Below, piece by piece: positions 5,509 to 14,027 of a DNA stretch of 14,703 bases. Under the pieces are notes generated by a model. That model ran no database searches, had not been told where the DNA came from, and saw nothing but the letters and a program-made list of their open reading frames with translations. The DNA is from Nanobdellota archaeon (GTDB taxonomy: Archaea > Nanobdellota > Nanobdellia > SCGC-AAA011-G17 > GW2011-AR20), in assembly GCA_018819375.1 (NCBI GenBank), contig JAHJQH010000067.1, positions 1-14,703 of the forward strand, written 5' to 3'. Numbering within the stretch: position 1 is the first letter of the stretch; each line of letters opens with the position of its first letter. The position numbers and the translations under genes were made by a program.

Positions 5509-7468
5509 AGTTTTTATTAATGATGTTTTTGTAGGTCATGTAAATAATCCAGAGAAGTTTGTTTCTGACATCAGGAATGGGAGGAGAATTGGAGATATTT
5601 CTTTAATGGTTAATGTTTCTTATCTGGAAGAGCTTGATGAGATTCATATTTCTGCTGATAAAGGGAGATTAAGAAGGCCCCTGATTATTGTTACAGATGG
5701 TATCCCGAGACTTACCAAAGAGTACATTGATAATTTGATCAAGGGGGAAATCAAGTGGTCCAATCTGGTTAAAGATGGAATAGTGGATTATCTGGATGCT
5801 CTTGAAGAAGATGATGCCCTAATTGCTCTTGATGAGGAGCATTTAACAAAAGAACATACTCATATGGAGCTGAGTCCCATTTCTATTCTTGGATTTACTA
5901 CATCTTTGATTCCTTATTCTAATTTTGGAAGTTCCTCAAGATTAATTAGGGGAAGCAAGATTCAGAAACAATCCTTGGGATTGTATTCTACTAATTATTT
6001 CCTGAGAATGGATACTGATGTGAGCATTCTTCATTATCCGCAGACACCTATTGTCAGATCCTGCATGCATGACATCTTTGGACTTAAGGAACATCCTGCT
6101 GGGCAGAATGTTGTCATTGCCATCATGAGTTATGGCGGATATAACATGCAAGATGCAATCATATTAAATAAGGGTTCTGTTCAGAGGGGTTTTGCAAGGT
6201 CTACTTATTTCAAACCTTATAGAAATGAGGAATTAAGATATTCAGGCGGATTAGTTGACGAGATTTGTATTCCTGACAAGGAAGTCAAAGGATACAAATC
6301 TGAAAAAGATTATCGGCATCTTGAGAAAGACGGAATCATATATCCTGGTGCTCCTGTTGCTAGTGATGATGTTTTAATTGGAAAAACTTCCCCCCCAAGA
6401 TTTCTAGGAGAGCTTGAGGAGTTTAGTGTTACTGCAAGCACTAGAAGGGAAAGTTCCACTACTGTGGACCACGGTACTGAGGGGGTAGTGGATATGGTTG
6501 TTCTTACTGAAAGCGATGAAGGGAATAAACTGGTCCAAGTTAGAATCAGGGATCAGAGGATTCCGGAAATTGGGGACAAGTTTGCTTCAAGACACGGGCA
6601 AAAAGGAGTCATAGGGATGATTATCCCTGAAGAAAACATACCATTTACAGCTTCAGGAATAAGACCTGATATTATTTTTTCCCCTCACAGTATTCCAAGC
6701 AGAATGACTGTTTCACATATGCTTGAGATTCTTGCTGGAAAGGTAGGGGCTTTGGCTGGAAGAACTGTTGATGGCACTACTTTTGATGTTGAGCCAGAAA
6801 TTAAATTAAGGGAGGAATTGTTAAATCTCGGATTTAAGGACGATGGGACTGAAACGATGTATTCACCTTTAACAGGAAAAATGCTCAAGGCAAGAATATT
6901 CATTGGGAACATGTATTACCTCAAATTAAAATATATGGTTACAAACAAACTTCATGCAAGGGCTTCTGGCAGGATTCAATTATTGACCAGACAACCTATT
7001 GAAGGGAGAGGAAAAGGTGGAGGATTAAGATTAGGAGAAATGGAGAAAGACTGTTTTGTGGCACACGGAGCCAGTCTGTTATTAAAAGAAAGATTTGATT
7101 CTGATAGGACTATCATCCACATCTGTGAAAAGTGTGGTATGCTTGCAATACATAATTCCTTGAAGGGCAAGGATTATTGTCCTAAGTGCGGGAGTAATGT
7201 GGAAGTAACTCCTATTGAAATAAGTTATGCATTCAAGTTATTGCTTGATGAACTTAAATCTTTATGTGTTTATCCAAAACTTGTTTTAGAAAGCAAGTAT
7301 AACATTAGTGGGGGGGTCAAAGAAGAGGAATTGACAGAATCTGGTGAGGTGAATGAGGAAGGAGTTTCTGAAGAAGAACCTAAAGAAGAAAATGGTGATG
7401 TAGAAGCTGTTGATGTGGAAGAGATTAGCTCCGGAGATTCTGCAGGAAGTGAAGAAAATGAAGAATGA
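5489..7468 (+). CDS. rpoB1: DNA-directed RNA polymerase subunit B' (Rpo2 C-terminal half)
   Basis: This 659-residue protein is the C-terminal half of the B subunit. It has the active-site region GDKFASRHGQKGV at about 362-374, the GGLRLGEMEKDC motif that meets the A' clamp, and a zinc ribbon using C546, C549, C564 and C567. The last 50 or so residues (from about 610) are a strongly acidic, low-complexity tail beyond the normal end of the subunit at VLESKYNI. The ATG at 5489 overlaps B'' by 20 bases; the ATG at 5501 (MAEVFIND) overlaps by 8 and is an equally good start. The 3' end overlaps the start of rpoA'. Homologous residues begin just after the second ATG. Confidence 0.95.
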   Translation: MVLKMAEVFINDVFVGHVNNPEKFVSDIRNGRRIGDISLMVNVSYLEELDEIHISADKGRLRRPLIIVTDGIPRLTKEYIDNLIKGEIKWSNLVKDGIVDYLDALEEDDALIALDEEHLTKEHTHMELSPISILGFTTSLIPYSNFGSSSRLIRGSKIQKQSLGLYSTNYFLRMDTDVSILHYPQTPIVRSCMHDIFGLKEHPAGQNVVIAIMSYGGYNMQDAIILNKGSVQRGFARSTYFKPYRNEELRYSGGLVDEICIPDKEVKGYKSEKDYRHLEKDGIIYPGAPVASDDVLIGKTSPPRFLGELEEFSVTASTRRESSTTVDHGTEGVVDMVVLTESDEGNKLVQVRIRDQRIPEIGDKFASRHGQKGVIGMIIPEENIPFTASGIRPDIIFSPHSIPSRMTVSHMLEILAGKVGALAGRTVDGTTFDVEPEIKLREELLNLGFKDDGTETMYSPLTGKMLKARIFIGNMYYLKLKYMVTNKLHARASGRIQLLTRQPIEGRGKGGGLRLGEMEKDCFVAHGASLLLKERFDSDRTIIHICEKCGMLAIHNSLKGKDYCPKCGSNVEVTPIEISYAFKLLLDELKSLCVYPKLVLESKYNISGGVKEEELTESGEVNEEGVSEEEPKEENGDVEAVDVEEISSGDSAGSEENEE

Positions 7469-9998
7469 AAGTCACATTTACAAAAGAGTAAGCAAAATTG
7501 TCTTTGGACTTATGTCCCCCAAGATAATCAGGAAAAGGGCGTGTGCTAAAATAGTCACTGCTGAGCTTTATGACCGGGAAGGTTATCCTGTAGATGGTGG
7601 CTTGATGGATGTCAGGTTGGGGGTCATAGACCCTGGATTGAGATGCAAAACATGTGCTGGTAAATTAAAGGAATGTACTGGTCATTTTGGATACATTGAA
7701 TTTGCCAGGCCTATTATTCACATAAAATATATTCCTTATGTTCTTAATTTCCTGAAAAGCACCTGCAGAGAGTGTTCCAAACTCTTAATCACTGATGAAA
7801 AAATTAAGAACCTGAAAAAAGGTTCAGGCGGAGATTCTGTCAGAAAATCTTCTTCTTCCATTAAAGTTTGCCCTCATTGCAAGGCAAAACAATATAATGT
7901 CAAATTGGAAAAGCCCTCTGTTTTTATGGAAAATGACAAAAAATTATCTCCTGTTGAAGTACGGGCCAGGCTAGAGAAGATTCCTGATTGTGATGTTGAA
8001 AAACTTGGAATTAATTCTGGAATGGCGAGACCTGAATGGATGATTCTTATATTACTTCCAATACCGCCAGTTACTATGAGGCCTTCCATAACCCTGGAAT
8101 CTGGAGAGAGAAGTGAAGATGACTTAACTCATAAGCTTGGAGACATAGTCAGGATAAATCAGAGACTTTTTGAAAACATCAATTCTGGTGCTCCGGAAGT
8201 CATAATTGAAGACCTTTGGGAACTTCTACAATATCACGTCACAACTTATTTTGATAACACCTTAGCCCAGATTCCTCCTGCAAGACACAGGTCAGGACAA
8301 CCTCTCAGGTCTCTTACTGAAAGAATCAAGAGCAAGGAAGGAAGATTCAGACATAATCTTGCGGGTAAAAGAGTCAATTTTGCAGCAAGAGCTGTCATAA
8401 GTCCTGATCCAAGAATAAACTTTAATGAGGTAGGTGTTCCCAAGATTGTTGCAATGGAATTAACTGTTCCTGAAAAAGTTACTGAGTGGAATCTTGACTG
8501 GCTCAAAGGGCTTGTGAACAATGGCGCGGATCAATATCCTGGCGTGAATTATGTTTTTACTTCTGATGGCAAGAAGAGAAAAGTCAATGAAGAAACCAAA
8601 GAACAAATAATCGAGGAACTTGAAGCAGGGTGCGTGGTTGAGCGGCACCTTTTAGATGGGGACATATCTGTGTTTAACAGGCAACCAAGTCTGCATAGAA
8701 TGAGCATTATGGCCCACAAAATCAAGGTTCTCGAGGGGAAATCATTTAGATTAAATCCCGGTGTTTGTACACCTTATAATGCTGACTTTGATGGTGACGA
8801 AATGAACTTACACATTCCTCAAACTGAAGAAGCCAGGGCTGAGGCTGAGATTCTGATGCAGGTTCAGACCCAACTCATCAGCCCTAAAAACGGACTGAAT
8901 GTTATGGGTTCCATACATGACGCCATCACCGGTAATTACATTCTCACAAAACATTTAACTTTTAGCAGAGAAGAAGCAGTGAATATTCTTTATTCAATTG
9001 GTGTTGATGATATTGGGTGCATGAAGTTTAACAAGGGGGAAGTTAGTGGAAAGGATGTTTTCAGTGCCCTTCTTCCCAAGAATCTTGATTTCATAGGGGC
9101 ATCTAAAGATGGCGAAGAGGTTTTAATCAAAAAAGGCAGATTAATCAAGGGAATAATTGACAAAGCGACTATTGGGGAGGATAATGGAACTCTCATAAGG
9201 TCCATATACACAAAATATGGCGAGGATGTTGGAATAGACACGGTTGGCAGAATATTCAAACTTGGATTGGAGGTCCTTCTTGATTTTGGGTTTACCACCT
9301 GCTTGTCTGACACTGACCTTCCCAAGGAGGTGCTCGTCAAAAATGACAACTTAATCAAGAATGTTGAAAAGGAAGTTGAGGAGTTGATTGAGAGATATAA
9401 TAAAGGAAAACTTGAGGCAATGCCTGGATTGACTGTTACTGAAACTCTTGAAGGTGAAGTGCTCAAGCTTCTGAACAGGTTAAGAGACGAGATAGGGCAC
9501 AGGGTTTTTGATTGTGCAACAGATGACAACTCCACTCTTCTTATGGCGAGATCTGGGGCACAGGGAAGTTTTCTTAATTTGGCACAGATGTCTGCTCTTG
9601 TGGGTCAGCAATCTCTTGGTGGCGGAAGAATCAGGGATGGATATACTAAGAGAACCCTTAGCTTGTTTAAGAGAGGAGACCTTCTTCCTGATTCCAGAGG
9701 ATTCATTAGAAGCAGTTACAAAAAAGGACTTAATCCTTATGAATACTTTTTCCATTCAATGACTGGAAGGGACAGCCTTATGGATACTGCATTGAGGACA
9801 CCTAAATCAGGTTATCTTTACAGGAGACTTGCTAATGCCCTTCAGGATCTTAAAGTGGAATATGATGGAACTGTCAGGGATTCTAACAAAAGAGTAATAC
9901 AATTCATTTATGGGGGAGATGGCATAGATGTTTCAAAAAGTGAAGGCGGAACCATAGATGTCAAGAGAATCGTGAAGGAGGTAATGCAGAAGATTTAA
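7458..9998 (+). CDS. rpoA1: DNA-directed RNA polymerase subunit A' (Rpo1 N-terminal part)
   Basis: This 846-residue protein is the largest part of the catalytic subunit. The clamp zinc site uses C63, C66, C73 and H76 (CKTCAGKLKECTGH). A second cysteine pair set (CREC about 110, CPHC about 152) forms the next zinc site. The invariant active-site motif NADFDGDEMN has D443, D445 and D447, which hold the catalytic magnesium. The switch/rudder segment KEGRFRHNLAGKRVNFAARAV is present. The ATG at 7458 is chosen because the conserved N-terminus (SKIVFGLMSP) starts 11 residues later; an in-frame ATG at 7410 would add 16 residues lying over the B' tail. It overlaps rpoB' by 11 bases, and rpoA'' starts one base after its stop. 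Confidence 0.95.
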   Translation: MKNESHIYKRVSKIVFGLMSPKIIRKRACAKIVTAELYDREGYPVDGGLMDVRLGVIDPGLRCKTCAGKLKECTGHFGYIEFARPIIHIKYIPYVLNFLKSTCRECSKLLITDEKIKNLKKGSGGDSVRKSSSSIKVCPHCKAKQYNVKLEKPSVFMENDKKLSPVEVRARLEKIPDCDVEKLGINSGMARPEWMILILLPIPPVTMRPSITLESGERSEDDLTHKLGDIVRINQRLFENINSGAPEVIIEDLWELLQYHVTTYFDNTLAQIPPARHRSGQPLRSLTERIKSKEGRFRHNLAGKRVNFAARAVISPDPRINFNEVGVPKIVAMELTVPEKVTEWNLDWLKGLVNNGADQYPGVNYVFTSDGKKRKVNEETKEQIIEELEAGCVVERHLLDGDISVFNRQPSLHRMSIMAHKIKVLEGKSFRLNPGVCTPYNADFDGDEMNLHIPQTEEARAEAEILMQVQTQLISPKNGLNVMGSIHDAITGNYILTKHLTFSREEAVNILYSIGVDDIGCMKFNKGEVSGKDVFSALLPKNLDFIGASKDGEEVLIKKGRLIKGIIDKATIGEDNGTLIRSIYTKYGEDVGIDTVGRIFKLGLEVLLDFGFTTCLSDTDLPKEVLVKNDNLIKNVEKEVEELIERYNKGKLEAMPGLTVTETLEGEVLKLLNRLRDEIGHRVFDCATDDNSTLLMARSGAQGSFLNLAQMSALVGQQSLGGGRIRDGYTKRTLSLFKRGDLLPDSRGFIRSSYKKGLNPYEYFFHSMTGRDSLMDTALRTPKSGYLYRRLANALQDLKVEYDGTVRDSNKRVIQFIYGGDGIDVSKSEGGTIDVKRIVKEVMQKI

Positions 9999-9999
9999 G

Positions 10000-11199
10000 A
10001 TGCTCAAAAATCTAATTGAAAAATACAAGGATCTTCCAGATAATTTAGTTCAGGATATTGAGAAAATTGTGAAGGAACAGAAACTTAGCAGTGAGGATAT
10101 CAAGAAAGTTTTTAAGAAGGTTATGGAAGAATATGAAGTGTCCAAGATTGTTCCTGGTGAAGCTATAGGGGTTGTTACTGCAGAGTCTTTTGGTGAACCA
10201 GGCACGCAGATGATTCTTAGAGTTTTCCACTTTGCTGGTGTTGCAGAAATGAGTCTTACTCTTGGATTGTCCAGACTTATTGAAATCTTTGATGCCAGAA
10301 AGATTCCAAGCACCCCAAAAACAGAAGTCTATCTCAAGAAGAAGTTTTCCAGTGACATAAAAACAATCAGAAAGATAGCAGCAATGATTAAAGAAACTTC
10401 CTTGAATGATGTTGTTAGAGAATTTTCTACTAATTTGACCTTGTTCAGAGTGGAAATCATCTTGGATCCTGTTGGAATGAGGGATTTGAATGTCACAAAA
10501 AAACAAGTTATAGACTCCCTGGAAAGAGAAGACTTTAATGTCAAGGAGACCAAAGATTTTATTTATGTCAGGCATAATGATGAAGATGCCAAGTTTGTCG
10601 ACTTATTCAGATTGAAAGAGAAACTGAAAAAAGTTCTGATAAAAGGTGTTAAAGGAATCACACAAGTTCTTCCTGTCAAGATGGGCGGAGAATTCATCAT
10701 AATGTGCGCTGGCTCTAATCTTAAGGATATTGCCAAGATTGAAGGTGTGGATGAGAAAAGAATTGTTACCAATAACTTATTCTTGATTGCAGAGACATTC
10801 GGCATAGAAGCCGCAAGAAACATGATTATTAAGGAATCTCTTGATGTCATAAAAAATGAGGGTCTTAACATTGACATAAGGCACATAATGTTCTTGGCTG
10901 ATGTCATGACTTCTGGCGGAGTAATAAAAGGAATCACAAGAAGCGGAATAACAAGTGAGAAAGAATCTGTCCTTGCAAGAGCTTGTTTTGAAACTCCCAT
11001 CAAACATCTTATCAAGGCTTCTGTAACAGGGGAAGTAGATAATCTTAACTCTGTGATTGAGAACATTTTGCTGAATCAGAATGTCCCTGTTGGTACTGGT
11101 CTTCCTGACTTGGTTGCAAAAATGGTTGGTGAGGAAGAGGCGAGGATGAGCAAGAAGAGAAAGGAAAAGAAAGTGAAGAAGGGGAAGAAGAAAAAGTAA
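10000..11199 (+). CDS. rpoA2: DNA-directed RNA polymerase subunit A'' (Rpo1 C-terminal part)
   Basis: This 399-residue protein completes the largest subunit. The trigger loop region reads GEPGTQMILRVFHFAGVA, residues 65-82, with the catalytic His77. The following AEMSLTLGLSRLIEIFDARK matches the conserved funnel/cleft segment, although archaeal homologs commonly have NVTLGLPR here. The C-terminal 18 residues are 13 Lys/Arg (from about 382), a basic tail. The start lies one base after rpoA', with a GGAGG at 9977-9981 inside rpoA'. It is the last gene of the operon here; a T-rich stretch follows. Confidence 0.95.
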   Translation: MLKNLIEKYKDLPDNLVQDIEKIVKEQKLSSEDIKKVFKKVMEEYEVSKIVPGEAIGVVTAESFGEPGTQMILRVFHFAGVAEMSLTLGLSRLIEIFDARKIPSTPKTEVYLKKKFSSDIKTIRKIAAMIKETSLNDVVREFSTNLTLFRVEIILDPVGMRDLNVTKKQVIDSLEREDFNVKETKDFIYVRHNDEDAKFVDLFRLKEKLKKVLIKGVKGITQVLPVKMGGEFIIMCAGSNLKDIAKIEGVDEKRIVTNNLFLIAETFGIEAARNMIIKESLDVIKNEGLNIDIRHIMFLADVMTSGGVIKGITRSGITSEKESVLARACFETPIKHLIKASVTGEVDNLNSVIENILLNQNVPVGTGLPDLVAKMVGEEEARMSKKRKEKKVKKGKKKK

Positions 11200-11210
11200 T
11201 TTCTAGAAAA

Positions 11211-11226
11211 CATATATTTTTCTTTA
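11211..11226 (+). terminator. T-rich end of the rpo operon
   Basis: ATATATTTTTCTTTAATAG begins about 12 bases after the rpoA'' stop. It is a weak oligo-T terminator candidate without a hairpin. Confidence 0.35.
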
Positions 11227-11256
11227 ATAGTCTAACGGACAAGTGCGGTGAGAAGG

Positions 11257-11264
11257 TATTTAAA
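11257..11264 (+). promoter_or_regulatory. TATA box with BRE-like upstream bases
   Basis: GAAGG followed by TATTTAAA is centred about 26 bases before an ATG at 11287, the spacing seen for other leaderless starts in this window. The only open frame it would serve is 21 codons long. Confidence 0.35.
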
Positions 11265-11286
11265 TTCTTGTTTATCGTAATCTTTT

Positions 11287-11352
11287 ATGGGAATTAACTC
11301 TAACCTTGGAAAGATGAGAACAATAAAAAGGAAGAGTTTATTGTATCCGTGA
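11287..11352 (+). other. 21-codon micro-ORF after a good promoter
   Basis: The frame encodes a short basic peptide starting MGINSNLGKMRTIKRK and stops at 11350-11352, overlapping the 3' end of the convergent permease gene. The first residues weakly resemble the start of ribosomal protein L39e (M-x-x-N-x-x-LGK-K-x-R), but the remainder is missing. It may be a decayed gene start or chance. Confidence 0.15.
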
Positions 11353-12843
11353 CTTGGCTATTTTTCGTCCTAAGAATGCCAGTATTATGAAGATTACTAC
11401 ATATACAGCAATGAATATCACTGGAGTGGTTACTCCTTTTATGGTCTCACCAAACAAGTATATTCTTCTTATTATAGTTTCTGCAATGATAAACGGGTTA
11501 AACTTTACTATTTCCCTTACTGTTGTTGGAAGGGATTCTATTGGGAGAATAGTATTTGAGAAGAATAGCATTATTGTTGCTATGGATATTGACCCTATAC
11601 TTGCTGTTTCTTCATCCTTGAAGAAGTATCCTATTGCCATTCCCAAGAAAATGAATGCTGTTGAAGCAAGTAATAATCCCAACACCAAATTTGGAAGCAT
11701 TGTTGCAGAGATTACTGTTTTTGTTATAATACTCATTACACCGAAAATAATTATTGTCTGGATTGTGAGGATTAGCAGGCAGAAAATGTAATCTGAAATT
11801 ATGTATGTGAAATCTTTTGTTGGGGTGATGAAGTTCCTGAAATAAGCTTGTGATTTCTTTTCTTCTATTACTGTTGTTGAGGCAAGGAATATTCCTGCAA
11901 ACAAGAGAACCATCAATAACAGAGTTGGGAAGCTGTATTTCAAGTGCGTCCCTTGTGAAGTTATTGGTTTTATATCAGTGCTTATTGGCGTAACTATTTT
12001 TTGCACATCTTTTATCTCAATTGCGTCCACTTCTTTTTTGATATTATCTATTGCTTCTTTTAACTTGTTTGCATCCTCAATCTGCGTGTTTAAATCTAAA
12101 CGAACCTGTTTCAGACTTGTTGTTGAACTGTTTTTTACTGCTAATGTGGTGGTTATGTCTGCAGAAATCCTGGCTATCAGCTCTTCCATGTCACTGAAAA
12201 CAGAACTGCTTACATTTAACCTGTCTTTTATCTCATCCAACTCTGTTTCTAATTGAGAATGATTTGCAATTTCTATTATATCTAAATCTGATTCCACTTC
12301 AGATACCACATTTTTTATGTCCACAAGTTTTGTTTTGATGCTTACTATGTTGTTTCCTTCTTGCGACACGATTTCTTCTGTTTTCTGCAGGGCATTCATA
12401 AGTTTTGTAGTGAGAATTGTGCTGAGCTCTGTTGACTTAGTTGATATCTTTGTTGATATGCTGCCGATTATGCTCCAGACCAGGTTCATTCTTGATTCAT
12501 CCACATAAAACACGATGTTTCCTTCGGTCTGGATGTTCATATCCGGAGGGAAAACAGCACATATATGAACTGTTCCATCTTTTACTGAATTCTTGCAAGA
12601 CTCTTCATTGTCTATTTTTACTACATTATATGCATCACCTTCTAATTTCTCAATGAGGGAATTGGATAATTCTGAATAAGATGAAGAGTATGTTCCTATG
12701 CTTATATCGTAAAGAGATGAACTGTTAAAAGCAAGACTTATTAAGAGCATTAAGATTAATGGACCAAGGAATACTATCAAAGCAGATGTTTTTGACCTGA
12801 GCAACAATTTAAAGTTCTTTTTTAAGATTTCCAGGAATATCAT
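11338..12843 (-). CDS. ABC-2 type exporter permease with large extracytoplasmic domain
   Basis: This 501-residue membrane protein has one N-terminal transmembrane helix (about 18-40) followed by about 260 hydrophilic residues and then a block of five hydrophobic helices (about 305-325, 350-375, 383-408, 413-435 and 474-494). The extracytoplasmic part includes long heptad-like stretches (about 150-290) likely to form coiled coil. This topology is that of ABC-2 family exporters. The substrate is not predictable. The start overlaps the stop of the upstream ATPase gene by 4 bases, so translation is likely coupled and the two products form one transporter. It ends convergent with the rpo operon. 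Confidence 0.85.
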   Translation of the reverse strand: MIFLEILKKNFKLLLRSKTSALIVFLGPLILMLLISLAFNSSSLYDISIGTYSSSYSELSNSLIEKLEGDAYNVVKIDNEESCKNSVKDGTVHICAVFPPDMNIQTEGNIVFYVDESRMNLVWSIIGSISTKISTKSTELSTILTTKLMNALQKTEEIVSQEGNNIVSIKTKLVDIKNVVSEVESDLDIIEIANHSQLETELDEIKDRLNVSSSVFSDMEELIARISADITTTLAVKNSSTTSLKQVRLDLNTQIEDANKLKEAIDNIKKEVDAIEIKDVQKIVTPISTDIKPITSQGTHLKYSFPTLLLMVLLFAGIFLASTTVIEEKKSQAYFRNFITPTKDFTYIISDYIFCLLILTIQTIIIFGVMSIITKTVISATMLPNLVLGLLLASTAFIFLGMAIGYFFKDEETASIGSISIATIMLFFSNTILPIESLPTTVREIVKFNPFIIAETIIRRIYLFGETIKGVTTPVIFIAVYVVIFIILAFLGRKIAKSRIQ

Positions 12844-13916
12844 TTTGATGCCTCTTGTTTTATTGGTTCAGAAACAACTTTAGCTCTCCTTTTGTGCCAG
12901 ATTTTTGAAAATAACCTTCTTGGAACAGATTCCTTTTCGTGAGACTGAATTGCTATTTTTGCATTATCTATCACTTTTGTTTCCTGCACTTTTGTTATCT
13001 CTTCAAATATTTCCTCTAAAGTCGGTTTTGTTATGTCTAATTCTATTAGTTTTTCCCCCCTCTTTTTTAACATATTCATAACTGAAGACAGGATTGACTC
13101 TGCTTTTTTTGTGTAGATAATCATTTCGTGGCCTTTGCTTACTGCTTTTATTTTATGTTTTCCTAATTCCTTTATCATCCTACCATATTTTCCTGGGAAT
13201 GATTCCACATGAATTTCTGTGTTATGCGAAAAATCTTCTCTTAAACTGTCTATTGTTCCTATCTTTTGTATTCTTTTGTTATGAAGAATCGCGATTCTTG
13301 AACATACAGGTTCAATTTCCCTTAACAAATGAGATGTTAACACGATTGTGACATTTTTTTCCTTGTTTATCTTTTTTAAGAGGTTGAGTATTTCTTTCCT
13401 TAATCTTAAATCCAAATCTTCTGTTGGTTCGTCAAGTATCAGGACTTTTGGTTCGTGTATTATGGCACAGGCAATATCCAACCGTTTTTGCATTCCTGAT
13501 GAGAGATGTGCTGCCAGCATATTTTCAACACCTTCTAATCCAACAAGCTTAAGAGTTTCTGGAATCTTCTTCTCTATCTCGTGATAGGACATATCATACT
13601 GGATTCCAAAGTAAATCAGATTTTCTTTTACTGTGAGTTTTGAATAGAATGATTTATCCTGAGCAGCAAAACCAAATTGTCTTATCATCTCGGTTCTGTT
13701 TTTCCTGAAATTTAATGACTGAAACAACACGGTTCCTTTTTCTGGTTTCAGGAATCCTATAAGGGCTCTTAACACTGTTGTTTTTCCACTTCCACTTATC
13801 CCTATTATTCCAAATATGCTTCCATATGGTATGTTGAGGTTTATATCTTCAAGAATTATATTTTTCCCAAAAAGTTTTGTTACATTCACCAACTGTAGAT
13901 ACGGCTGTTCTGGCAT
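12840..13916 (-). CDS. ABC transporter ATP-binding protein
   Basis: This 358-residue protein has all nucleotide-binding motifs in order: Walker A GISGSGKTT at 39-47, Q-loop Q86, a signature LSSGMQ at 138-143 (a variant of LSGGQ), Walker B VLILDEP at 158-164 with catalytic E163, and switch His196. Residues after about 225 form an additional C-terminal domain of the kind attached to ABC-2 exporter ATPases, ending in a Lys/Arg-rich tail. It powers the permease encoded immediately downstream (4-base ATGA overlap). A TATA box at 13941-13950 suggests a short leader before the ATG at 13916. Confidence 0.92.
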   Translation of the reverse strand: MPEQPYLQLVNVTKLFGKNIILEDINLNIPYGSIFGIIGISGSGKTTVLRALIGFLKPEKGTVLFQSLNFRKNRTEMIRQFGFAAQDKSFYSKLTVKENLIYFGIQYDMSYHEIEKKIPETLKLVGLEGVENMLAAHLSSGMQKRLDIACAIIHEPKVLILDEPTEDLDLRLRKEILNLLKKINKEKNVTIVLTSHLLREIEPVCSRIAILHNKRIQKIGTIDSLREDFSHNTEIHVESFPGKYGRMIKELGKHKIKAVSKGHEMIIYTKKAESILSSVMNMLKKRGEKLIELDITKPTLEEIFEEITKVQETKVIDNAKIAIQSHEKESVPRRLFSKIWHKRRAKVVSEPIKQEASK

Positions 13917-13940
13917 CTCTTCTTTAGGTGTTATCCTGCT

Positions 13941-13950
13941 TTTAAATTTA
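13941..13950 (-). promoter_or_regulatory. Promoter of the ABC exporter operon
   Basis: On the minus strand AAAAAGG is followed by TTAAATTTAAA, a BRE/TATA combination centred about 29 bases upstream of the ATG ending at 13916. Confidence 0.5.
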
Positions 13951-13997
13951 ACCTTTTTATGTGTTTACTTTAGAGTGGATATGAGATTATAGAAAGG

Positions 13998-14005
13998 TTT
14001 TTATT
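13998..14005 (+). promoter_or_regulatory. TATA box for the small HPF-like gene
   Basis: GAAAGG followed by TTTTTATT is centred about 26 bases before the ATG at 14028. This supports that ATG, and not the TTG at 14022, as a leaderless start. Confidence 0.45.
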
Positions 14006-14027
14006 CTCGGAGTGGGTTTGTTTGTTT

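Noticed and set aside
7410..7457. Longer rpoA' starting at an ATG at 7410
   Set aside because: The added 16 residues lie over the rpoB' tail and before the conserved N-terminus; the ATG at 7458 gives normal spacing and overlap.
8990..9535. 181-codon open frame on the minus strand inside rpoA'
   Set aside because: It lies antisense to strongly conserved polymerase codons, has a Ser/Leu-rich composition typical of a shadow frame, and no promoter was seen.
10045..11066. Long minus-strand frames inside rpoA''
   Set aside because: They are antisense shadows of the conserved A'' gene with no recognisable domain.
11354..11791. 145-codon plus-strand frame inside the permease gene
   Set aside because: It is hydrophobic only because it is antisense to membrane-helix codons; the permease frame has the real family features.
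14022..14027. TTG start for the small HPF-like gene
   Set aside because: The ATG at 14028 is two codons later and fits the TATA box spacing better.
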